From NCBI GenBank assembly GCA_050293885.1, contig JBNKNO010000094.1, forward strand, positions 1 to 5,807: a stretch of DNA of 5,807 nt. The letters are read 5' to 3'. Both the position numbers and the translations under genes were made by a program. Of the stretch, positions 1-5,621 are shown piece after piece (positions within the stretch are counted from its first letter, which is position 1; every line of letters starts with the position of its first letter). The DNA comes from Nitrogeniibacter sp050293885. Lineage in GTDB: Bacteria > Pseudomonadota > Gammaproteobacteria > Burkholderiales > Rhodocyclaceae. Under the pieces are notes generated by a model. It was given only the letters and a program-made list of their open reading frames with translations. It searched no databases and was not told the origin of the DNA.

Positions 1-93
1 GAGATCTTCACCACACTCATGGGCGACCAAGTCGAGCCCCGCAGACAATTCATTGAAAACAATGCCTTGTATGCACGGAATATTGATGTGTGA
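1..93 (+). CDS. gyrB: DNA gyrase subunit B, C-terminal end (partial)
   Basis: The frame starting at base 1 is open and ends at the TGA at 91-93, giving 30 residues: EIFTTLMGDQVEPRRQFIE, then NNALYARNIDV. This is the conserved end of the GyrB TOPRIM/C-terminal region; the LMGD-x-VEPRR-x-FIE..NAL pattern is characteristic of the family. GyrB is the ATPase subunit of DNA gyrase, which introduces negative supercoils into DNA in the cytoplasm. Only the 3' end lies in the window; the ATPase domain and most of the gene are further left. The ending stays intact, so whatever was inserted downstream did not damage this essential gene. It is followed by a hairpin and then a strong terminator. Confidence 0.93.
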   Translation, partial: EIFTTLMGDQVEPRRQFIENNALYARNIDV

Positions 94-103
94 TTTTGTA
101 GGA

Positions 104-149
104 TCCCACTAAGATCTAGATTTTTCCCAAAAGTCTAGATTTTGTGGGA
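104..149. repeat. long imperfect inverted repeat (21-pair hairpin) behind gyrB
   Basis: The 46 bases fold on themselves. Bases 104-109 (TCCCAC) pair with 144-149 (GTGGGA), base 110 is a bulge, 111-120 pair with 134-143 around two TCTAGA copies, and 121-125 pair with 129-133, leaving a CCC loop. This gives 21 pairs, two of them G-U. The same bases also hold a direct repeat, TCTAGATTTT, at 115-124 and 134-143. No run of T follows, so it does not look like an intrinsic terminator by itself. It begins 11 bases after the gyrB stop and could be a 3'-end stabilising structure of the gyrB mRNA or a small repeated element. Its role is not known. Confidence 0.75.
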
Positions 150-160
150 ATGTCACGACG

Positions 161-191
161 AAAATAGCCACTCATTTGGAGTGGCAATTTT
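161..191 (+). terminator. Rho-independent terminator of gyrB (probably bidirectional)
   Basis: GCCACTC (167-173) and GAGTGGC (179-185) form a perfect 7-pair GC-rich stem with a five-base loop (ATTTG). After an A-A mismatch the stem extends through AAAAT (161-165) and ATTTT (187-191), and the T run continues to 192. A GC stem followed by a T tract is the classic intrinsic terminator for rightward transcription. The A run on the left side makes it potentially active on the other strand too. It closes the gyrB transcript and marks the left limit of the accessory region. Confidence 0.85.
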
Positions 192-196
192 TCCTT

Positions 197-598
197 AAAC
201 TCACTCTGAAACTTGGCCTTAGCCGACCTTCGATCCGAGTCTTGCCATCAGCAGCCGTCGACCCGGTGCGGGTTTATGGTGCTAGCTCATTGGCGACGAG
301 TGAAAACCGGAAGCTGACCTGAGTGCAACCCTTGGAGGAACATCCAATAGACAGGGGGCGCATGAAGATCATATTCTGGTCATAGCCGTTAGGTCAGGAT
401 TGCGCTCATCACAACTTTGGAGTTTATTAAATTGGTTATTGCTGGTTATAAAAAAACATACAGCAAACCCCATGTTATCAAGGGGTTCGGCCTGCGGGGT
501 GCACTAAGTTTTCCCCGCTTTCGCTCGGATACGCATGCTAATTTACTGTCCATAAAAAGCTGAATGGCATCTGATCGACGGTGCCAAATTAGAAAGAC
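197..598. other. intergenic stretch with no recognisable gene
   Basis: No reading frame of useful length with a ribosome binding site and family-like sequence was found on either strand. Composition is mixed: about 200-360 is fairly GC-rich, while 420-460 is AT-rich. A small hairpin is possible between AACCCC (466-471) and GGGGTT (482-487) with a ten-base loop. No tRNA, attachment-site duplication or transposon end could be recognised. The stretch may be decayed sequence at the left border of the insertion, but this is inference only. Confidence 0.5.
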
Positions 599-618
599 GA
601 ATACCAACAATGGTATTC
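599..618 (-). terminator. candidate weak terminator or hairpin after the Mod-like gene
   Basis: GAATACCA (599-606) and TGGTATTC (611-618) form an 8-pair stem with a four-base loop, starting 7 bases past the stop codon of the leftward methyltransferase. Read on the minus strand it is followed by GTCTTTCTAATTTGG, which is only partly T-rich, and the stem is AT-rich. It may end the methyltransferase transcript weakly, or it may be a protein-binding dyad, because GAATACCA recurs in the divergent promoter region at 1995-2002. Confidence 0.4.
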
Positions 619-625
619 CATGCGG

Positions 626-1942
626 TCATGACGCTGCGGCTAATTCAGTTTCAACCAAAATTTTTTTTACTTGACGCTTCAAGAAGCTAGACCGATAAGC
701 GCCATCTAATTTCCCAAATCTCGGTCGAGCCTGCACAATTTCAAAGCTTCCGCCGCCCACCCACGCAGTAGCCTCAGTAACTCCACCAGAGTCGGTACCG
801 TGGATAACATGTTGAAGTCGAGGCAGAGTGAAGTCTAGGACGGTCTGCGCGCTTCTTTCGGCCACGATCCATCTCCGGCGCATCTTATGAGCAACTGCGG
901 CAGTGGTTCCACTGCCAGCGAATATGTCAACTACCAACTCGCCTGGATTCGTGGCGATGTGGATTATCCGTTCAAGCAGAGATTCCGGCTTAGGTGTATC
1001 AAATACCTCTTTGTCAGGAAAGAGTGCCAATAGGTGCCTCTTCGCTTCGTCATTTGTACCAGTATCTGACGATCCCCAAACGGTAAAAGGCACGAGACCT
1101 CGGAGCTGGTGGGCGAACAGTTTCAGTCTAGGTGAACCGCTGCCATCCTTTGGAAACCAAATACGGTCGTCTTCAAGCAAATCACGAAAAGTCGGCTCCG
1201 TTGCATACCATGAGCGACCTCGAGGTGGCCGCAATACTTTGCCGCTTGGAGTTTCAATATCGTACTGCTGGGCTTTTCGATACCCTGGGGCTGTGAAGGG
1301 GGCATCAGCCCAAGCACCGCGGGGATCATTATCTCGGTTAAGCAGGTGCGCAGAGTCTTTGATAAGCAGGTTGCGTGACGTTTTCCATTGCCGAGGCCCG
1401 CTCGGTGCATATACGAGAATCGTGTCATGGTTCGAGGAAAAAGCCGCTCGTGAATCGCGAGTTGTCTTTTTCTGCCAGACGACCGAGGCGACGAATGCGT
1501 TTTCACCGAAGATTTCGTCCAATACGGCTCTAGCCCTGTGAACTTCAGAGTCGTCTAGATGAACCCAGACGCTTGCGTCATTGGCTAAATGGGGTGCAAG
1601 TGCCTGTAAGCGATCACGCATCATGCTGAGCCATTCCGAACGCTTCATTGTGTCTGAATACTGTCGAAAATTTACTCTCGTGTTGAAAGGAGGGTCAATA
1701 TAAACGAGGCGAATGCCGCCTTGTAGAGCCGATGTGTGTTCACTGAGCCCCTCAAGAACGTCGAGTCCGTCGCCAATTGCAAGAATGTTCGACTGCGCCC
1801 GAATTCGCTGGCCGGAAATAACATCTAAGGCGATCCGCTCTTCGAGACGTGGATCCGCCCTATCAATCCACATATATGAAGTTTCGCCCTCCGCGCGAAG
1901 CGACTTGTCTTTGTTAGGCCAGATAAGCTGAACGTCAGTCAT
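626..1942 (-). CDS. site-specific DNA adenine methyltransferase, beta class, type III Mod-like
   Basis: This enzyme probably transfers a methyl group from S-adenosylmethionine to the N6 of adenine in a specific DNA sequence. Counting from the upstream GTG at 1987, the catalytic motif IV is IDPPFNT (97-103) and the SAM-binding motif I is DIFAGSGTT (364-372). Catalytic motif before SAM motif defines the beta class. Between them are blocks typical of type III Mod proteins: WVHLDDSE, YDIETPSGK, RPPRGRSW, DDRIWFPKDG and FDTPKP. The C-terminal GGGSFE block is present, so the domain is complete. At about 438 residues it is shorter than EcoP1I or EcoP15I Mod, and no res gene adjoins it. The frame opens with GTG at 1987, but the only good promoter would start RNA near that base, so ATG at 1942 (MTDVQLIWPNKD) is preferred; ATG at 1951 is also possible. 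It diverges from the Dam-like gene. The exact target is unknown, and N4-cytosine specificity is not excluded. Confidence 0.9.
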   Translation of the reverse strand: MTDVQLIWPNKDKSLRAEGETSYMWIDRADPRLEERIALDVISGQRIRAQSNILAIGDGLDVLEGLSEHTSALQGGIRLVYIDPPFNTRVNFRQYSDTMKRSEWLSMMRDRLQALAPHLANDASVWVHLDDSEVHRARAVLDEIFGENAFVASVVWQKKTTRDSRAAFSSNHDTILVYAPSGPRQWKTSRNLLIKDSAHLLNRDNDPRGAWADAPFTAPGYRKAQQYDIETPSGKVLRPPRGRSWYATEPTFRDLLEDDRIWFPKDGSGSPRLKLFAHQLRGLVPFTVWGSSDTGTNDEAKRHLLALFPDKEVFDTPKPESLLERIIHIATNPGELVVDIFAGSGTTAAVAHKMRRRWIVAERSAQTVLDFTLPRLQHVIHGTDSGGVTEATAWVGGGSFEIVQARPRFGKLDGAYRSSFLKRQVKKILVETELAAAS

Positions 1943-1992
1943 GATGTCCATGGATCCAAAAATTAGAGAGCATGAAGGGGGCTTCACCTAGG

Positions 1993-1998
1993 TAGAAT
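1993..1998 (+). promoter_or_regulatory. candidate -10 element for the Dam-like gene and nuclease
   Basis: TAGAAT matches 5 of 6 bases of the -10 consensus and would place the RNA start near 2005, about 30 bases before the TTG start codon. No convincing -35 lies 16-18 bases upstream. It overlaps the opposite-strand -10 of the Mod-like gene almost completely and sits in the small dyad GGTA-GAA-TACC (1991-2001), next to the palindrome ACCTAGGT (1986-1993). Polymerase binding in the two directions would therefore compete, which could balance modification and restriction. Confidence 0.3.
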
Positions 1999-2002
1999 AC
2001 CA
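1994..2002 (-). promoter_or_regulatory. candidate extended -10 promoter for the Mod-like gene
   Basis: On the minus strand the sequence reads TGGTATTCT, a TGn extension followed by TATTCT (4 of 6 to the -10 consensus). At a 17-base spacing the -35 candidate is TCAACG (bases 2017-2022), which is poor, as is common for extended -10 promoters. Transcription would begin close to base 1987, which argues against the GTG there as the start codon and for an ATG at 1951 or 1942. The call rests on consensus matching only. Confidence 0.35.
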
Positions 2003-2020
2003 TCTGACGAGTGTGACGTT

Positions 2021-2026
2021 GAAGGA
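2021..2026 (+). promoter_or_regulatory. ribosome binding site that decides a TTG start
   Basis: GAAGGA lies seven bases before the TTG at 2034, a good spacing. An in-frame TGA at 2028-2030 blocks any start further upstream, and the nearby ATG at 2027 is in another frame. TTG at 2034 is therefore the best start; a GTG at 2082, just before the conserved IKPFIRWVGGK block, is the main alternative. Confidence 0.6.
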
Positions 2027-2033
2027 ATGAGCA

Positions 2034-2927
2034 TTGCAGGATACAACTTTCGAACTGGTTCGGGGCGACGCAGAAGAGTCAGTGCAGATCAAGCCTTTCA
2101 TCAGATGGGTAGGTGGGAAGTCACGCCTTCTGCCTCGGATACTGCCGTACGTCCCCGATCGGATTGAAAACTATTTCGAACCGTTTCTTGGGGGTGGAGC
2201 AGTCTTTCTCGCTAGCGCTTGCCGGATTTCAGGCAAGGCTATCCTAGCTGACCTCAACGAGCACTTAATTGCTGCGTGGACCGTAATGCGTGATCAGCCC
2301 GCAGAGCTTCAGCCTTTGCTTGATTGGTATCTGAAGAACGATTCGAAAGAGTTCTACTACGAGGTTCGGGCGGCGGCTCCCGAAACCTTGGTCGATAAAG
2401 GTGCGCGCTTCCTTTATTTGAATTCTGTATCGTGGAACCATCTTTGGCGAGAGAATTCAAAGACCGGAGCTATGAACGCGCCTTGGGGAGATCGGAAGTT
2501 TAAAGGGTATTCCGATACAACCATGCGAAGCTTAGCGAAGGCCTTAGCTAATACTGAGCTCGTAAGCTCTGATTTCCGAGACGTACTGGAATCTGCCAAT
2601 CGAGGTGATTTCGTCTATTTGGACCCTCCCTATTTGCCAATCTTTACGCAACCTGGTGTCGAAAAGGAGCCGACAGCTAAATTTAATAAATACACGGCTA
2701 AAACTTTCGAGCTGAATGACTTGATTGAACTGGCAGGAATCTGCTCGGCCTTATCTGATCGAGGTGTCCGGTGGGTAATGTCTAACCGTGACAACGAGGT
2801 TGTTCGAAACCTATTCCCAGATTCAGAAATTATTCGCTTTAAGGCGCACCGTTCCCTCGCCGCACAGAGTCGCAGAGAGGTTGAGGCGCGCAAGTCGCCA
2901 GAAGCAATTATCGTAGGGAGAGTGTAA
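2034..2927 (+). CDS. DNA adenine methyltransferase, Dam/D12 family (alpha class)
   Basis: This 297-residue protein should methylate adenine N6 in a short DNA target using S-adenosylmethionine. Motif X with the Dam signature is at IRWVGGKSRLL (23-33), the SAM-binding motif I at FEPFLGGGAVF (48-58), LADLN at 71-75, and the catalytic DPPY at 197-200. SAM motif before catalytic motif is the alpha (D12) class order of E. coli Dam, DpnM and EcoRV methylase. WNHLWREN..NAPWG (134-152) matches the D12 region that is usually NGLYRVN..FNVPFG, with tryptophan in place of glycine or phenylalanine. SNRDN (250-254) and a final RSLAAQSRR block complete the fold. The start is TTG with GAAGGA upstream. The stop overlaps the nuclease start (TAATG), so the two are coupled. 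It likely protects the host from that nuclease; the target may or may not be GATC. Confidence 0.92.
   Translation: MQDTTFELVRGDAEESVQIKPFIRWVGGKSRLLPRILPYVPDRIENYFEPFLGGGAVFLASACRISGKAILADLNEHLIAAWTVMRDQPAELQPLLDWYLKNDSKEFYYEVRAAAPETLVDKGARFLYLNSVSWNHLWRENSKTGAMNAPWGDRKFKGYSDTTMRSLAKALANTELVSSDFRDVLESANRGDFVYLDPPYLPIFTQPGVEKEPTAKFNKYTAKTFELNDLIELAGICSALSDRGVRWVMSNRDNEVVRNLFPDSEIIRFKAHRSLAAQSRREVEARKSPEAIIVGRV
2915..2920 (+). promoter_or_regulatory. ribosome binding site of the nuclease inside the methyltransferase gene
   Basis: AGGGAG lies six bases before the ATG at 2927, within the last codons of the Dam-like gene. Stop TAA (2925-2927) and start ATG (2927-2929) share one base, so nuclease translation probably depends on ribosomes finishing the methyltransferase. 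That arrangement would let protection precede cutting. Confidence 0.7.
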
Positions 2928-4279
2928 TGTCTGCAAAGCCCGTTGAAGCTGTTCTGGTTGTCTATTATGGGCCGGAAGCGCACAGGGCGACTTATGGTCG
3001 CGATGTTCAGAGCAATCGTTATACAAAAGACTATATTCAATTATCGCGAAAGCAAGAATTCTTGGAAATGGTGCATGCGTTGTTTCCAGCGGTTGATAGT
3101 GAAGAAGTTTCTGTTCCTCTCACCTACCATTGGCCTACTGGCACTGCGTCCGGCTCGTTTGTTTTTCACTCTGGAGACAGGCCGCACCTAAAATGGGAAA
3201 CAAAAGATGGGGCTCCCAAGGTTTGGAAAATGGCGCTTAAGCCCGGGGAGAATACGTCCGAAACCATTCCTGGCGACCCTGATCATCTGTTGTTTGAAGA
3301 TGCTGAAAACGAATTTGCAGAGTTAGCGAATCGTGGTGCTGGTCAGCCATACCTCCTCGCGATCAAACTCAAGGGAGAGCCAAGAAAGCTTCACCTGCGA
3401 GTGTATCTAGGAAATGCTGACCCTAAATACGATTGGGCGAGTGTTTCTCTTCTACCTTCGGAAATCCAAGAGCTCGCAAGCAATACTACGCAGCGTCGCG
3501 CCCTCCAGTGGTCATATTTTTATAGTGGCGGAGAGGTTCCAACCGAGGACGTTACCAGATCAATCGCCGTGCTATCGGGAGCAGATAGTCTCGACGCGGA
3601 AATAGCTAAATTTCAGCCAAGCGAAGGAGCAAATCTTGTCCGCTATTTGAAGAACCCTGGTTACGGCCTTTACTTGGATCCTGCTCGCAATCACGATGGT
3701 TGGCTACGGCTAGAACCGCTAGATCAAAAGGTCAAGCAGGCATTCGCTGACCTTTTGCCTGAGTTGGAAAGCCGATATTCTGTCTCGCCGCAAGGTGATG
3801 CAGTGGCGGAGGCCTTGGAGGTCGACGCTCAGGAGGTCGAGCAATTTTTAGACCATGTTGAGAATGAAAACTATGCCGTATCCGACGCAGATGCAACTAC
3901 GAAAACAAGAGGCAGTGCGCAGAGGGTATTTGCGAAAAACGTAAAAGAGAATTACGAATTTAGCTGTGCTGTCACTGGGATTAGTACAAAGGAATTTTTG
4001 ATTGCGTCTCACATTGTTCCATGGCACTTAGATCAATCGATAAGACTTGATCCATCAAATGGCATCTGCCTCTCGCCTCTTTTCGATCGTGCTTTCGAAG
4101 AGGGATACGTAATAATTGAAGATGATCTTTCAATTCGTCTTGATAGGCCGAAAATTGGCGATGATGATGCGCTGCTCAATTATTTGAAGCACTTTGAAGG
4201 TTCGAAATTGAGACTGCCAAAGAAGAAGCCTCCTAATCCGGAATATCTTAAGCGTCGTCGGGCCATAATCGCTGCGTAA
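2927..4279 (+). CDS. HNH endonuclease, probable restriction enzyme of the locus
   Basis: This 450-residue protein has a C-terminal HNH domain of the HNH_2 type. Cys347-Ala-Val-Thr-Gly is followed by SHIVPW (371-376, His372 the likely general base), then RLDPSNGICLS (383-393, Asn388), then PLFDRAFEEG (394-403). In relatives the last block usually reads ALHDRAFDRG; here the histidine is Phe396, so Asp397 probably takes the third metal-site position. Such nucleases cut DNA with one metal ion. Residues 1 to about 300 match no family I recognise. They look like a folded domain with many aromatic residues (TYHWP, LKWETKDG, LQWSYFYSGG) and could bind the target, but that is inference. The 280-325 region is acidic and helix-rich, and the tail (433-450) is basic. 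Being translationally coupled to a methyltransferase argues for a type II restriction enzyme over a modification-dependent one. No signal peptide or membrane segment is seen. Confidence 0.85.
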   Translation: MSAKPVEAVLVVYYGPEAHRATYGRDVQSNRYTKDYIQLSRKQEFLEMVHALFPAVDSEEVSVPLTYHWPTGTASGSFVFHSGDRPHLKWETKDGAPKVWKMALKPGENTSETIPGDPDHLLFEDAENEFAELANRGAGQPYLLAIKLKGEPRKLHLRVYLGNADPKYDWASVSLLPSEIQELASNTTQRRALQWSYFYSGGEVPTEDVTRSIAVLSGADSLDAEIAKFQPSEGANLVRYLKNPGYGLYLDPARNHDGWLRLEPLDQKVKQAFADLLPELESRYSVSPQGDAVAEALEVDAQEVEQFLDHVENENYAVSDADATTKTRGSAQRVFAKNVKENYEFSCAVTGISTKEFLIASHIVPWHLDQSIRLDPSNGICLSPLFDRAFEEGYVIIEDDLSIRLDRPKIGDDDALLNYLKHFEGSKLRLPKKKPPNPEYLKRRRAIIAA

Positions 4280-4702
4280 TTGTTCGTCGCATAATCGCGC
4301 GGACGGGCACGATTTAGGCATGGTGGGTTGCCGCTCATCATGACACTGCACCTGACGTTTGTCCCGCTACCCATCGTTTTAGTGCGAAAACGGTCATCGC
4401 CTCAAACGCAACTGAGCTTAGGTGTCATACATCAGATTCGACCTCGAAGACGTCTCTTGGAGTGACCCCGAATCTGCGTATCGCCTTCTTTTTGCCTATC
4501 GGATGCGTCGATCACTTCGGCTTCAAGTCCGCCTCAGCCAAATTTCATCCGATCGGGGGCATCAGGCATAAATTGTATTAGTCGCTCATTCTATGAGCTA
4601 CAAGTCAGGCTACAGTGTCGACGTCCAAGGCACAGGAAACCAACATGCAGCGAATAGTTGCCGAGATCGTCTTTTCGGCGAGCGACCTTTCAGTCTTCGC
4701 GG
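4280..4702. other. intergenic stretch with no recognisable gene
   Basis: No frame resembles a known protein. Short frames exist, such as a 49-codon GTG frame ending in TAA near 4571 (FDLEDVSWSDPESAYRLL...), but none has a clear ribosome binding site or family match. Small inverted repeats include CGTTTT/AAAACG (4375-4380, 4387-4392) and ATCGGATG/CATCCGAT (4498-4505, 4546-4553). No T run follows either, so no clear terminator for the nuclease is visible. The stretch ends at the proposed edge of the insertion sequence and may contain remnants of older insertions. Confidence 0.45.
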
Positions 4703-4728
4703 TGACCTGCCCCCTGCAGGCATACCAG

Positions 4729-5574
4729 TCAATTGGAAGCGGGTCCGGGGTTTAAGAAGATAGCGCTTTGTGCTTCGGTTGTGGTTTGCCTGTCATCGCC
4801 AGAGCTCTGGCGATGACAGGCGGCGAATTGTGCCGGGGGTATCCGGCCGATGCTGCTGTGAGGTCGTACCTCGTTGTAGTCCTGACGCCAGATACCGATC
4901 AGCTCTCGGGCTTGGGCGAGTGACTCGAACCAGTGTTCGTTCAGGCATTCGTCCCGAAACTTGCCATTGAAACTCTCGATGTACGCGTTCTGCACCGGCT
5001 TGCCGGGCTGAATCAGGATGTGCTCGATACCCCGCGCCAGCGCCCAGCCCATGAAGGCACGACTGGTGAATTCCGGACCATTGTCCGTGCGCACTGCCTG
5101 TGGATAGCCCCGAAACCGGGCCGCCTGATCCAGCACGCGAGTCACATAACGCCCAGGCATTGAATGATCGACAGCGATGTCGATACATTCATGACTGAAG
5201 TCATCGGCCACGGTCAGACATTTGAGCCGCCGCCCGCAGGCCAGTGCGTCACTGACGAAATCCAGACTCCACACTGCGTTGAGCGCATCTGGAGCCACGA
5301 GGGGTTGGCGCTGGCCGCAGCGACGCTTCTTGCTCCTGCGACGCACCGTCAGATTCTGCTCACGATACAGTCGATAGACCTTTTTATGATTGGTACCGGG
5401 AAACTCGCCTCGTAGCAGATCGTGTATGCGCCGATAGCCGAAGCGGCGACGCTGATGCGCCACCTCAACGATTCGAGCCGTCAGCTGTTGCGTGCGTTCA
5501 TCAGCCTGCGGCGGATGACGCCAGGCATCTCTAGATAGCCCCACAAGAGAACACGCGCGTCGCTCCGATACCAC
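4729..5574 (-). CDS. IS3-family transposase OrfB (DDE catalytic part)
   Basis: OrfB carries the catalytic domain that cuts and joins the element's DNA ends. A HTH_21-type segment spans about 43-75 (RRFGYRRIHDLL...VYRLYRE). The DDE triad is Asp105 (WSLDFVSD), Asp164 (RTDNGPEFTS) and Glu200 (YIESFNGKFRDE), with the family's 35 residues between the last two. YNEVRPHSSIG (213-223) is the usual C-terminal signature. The first possible start is the GTG at 5574, but the frame is open upstream across the end of orfA (PQDKRSAIGSILAQG precedes it), so the active protein is probably an OrfAB fusion made by -1 frameshifting. The gene looks intact. A perfect 34-bp palindrome encodes residues 252-262, close to the C-terminus, which then ends in a low-similarity tail. 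Confidence 0.92.
   Translation of the reverse strand: MVSERRACSLVGLSRDAWRHPPQADERTQQLTARIVEVAHQRRRFGYRRIHDLLRGEFPGTNHKKVYRLYREQNLTVRRRSKKRRCGQRQPLVAPDALNAVWSLDFVSDALACGRRLKCLTVADDFSHECIDIAVDHSMPGRYVTRVLDQAARFRGYPQAVRTDNGPEFTSRAFMGWALARGIEHILIQPGKPVQNAYIESFNGKFRDECLNEHWFESLAQARELIGIWRQDYNEVRPHSSIGRIPPAQFAACHRQSSGDDRQTTTEAQSAIFLNPGPASN
4788..4821. repeat. perfect 34-bp palindrome inside orfB
   Basis: The arm GCCTGTCATCGCCAGAG (4788-4804) is followed with no spacer by its exact reverse complement (4805-4821). In the transposase it encodes roughly ACHRQSSGDDRQ near the C-terminus, after the conserved signature. It could form a hairpin in transcripts of either strand or a cruciform in DNA. No T run follows on either side, so it is not a standard intrinsic terminator. 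It may block read-through or translation into the element. Confidence 0.9.
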
Positions 5575-5621
5575 GCCTTGCGCCAGTATCGAGCCGATCG
5601 CCGATCGTTTGTCCTGTGGGG

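Noticed and set aside
466..487. AACCCC/GGGGTT hairpin as a terminator or attachment site
   Set aside because: The stem is only six pairs with a ten-base loop, no T run follows, and no second copy is seen at the other border.
903..1541. A 212-codon rightward frame opposite the Mod-like gene
   Set aside because: It lies wholly within the methyltransferase gene on the other strand, has no ribosome binding site or family-like motifs, and the methyltransferase motifs are unmistakable.
1943..1987. GTG at 1987 as the start of the Mod-like gene
   Set aside because: No ribosome binding site precedes it, the best promoter would start RNA about there, and homologue-like sequence begins only at MTDVQLIW (ATG 1942).
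626..2927. Assigning the locus as a DpnII-type GATC system
   Set aside because: The alpha plus beta methyltransferase pair is reminiscent of DpnM/DpnA, but the beta enzyme here is Mod-like and longer, the genes diverge, and the nuclease is HNH. Target specificity cannot be read from the sequence.
2630..3040. A 136-codon leftward frame across the end of the Dam-like gene and start of the nuclease
   Set aside because: It overlaps two well-supported rightward genes and its translation shows no domain.
4375..4392. CGTTTT/AAAACG hairpin as terminator of the nuclease
   Set aside because: It is about 100 bases past the stop, only six pairs long and has no following T run.
4793..5188. Further long frames on both strands within orfB
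   Set aside because: They are shadows of the GC-rich transposase gene, which carries the full DDE triad.
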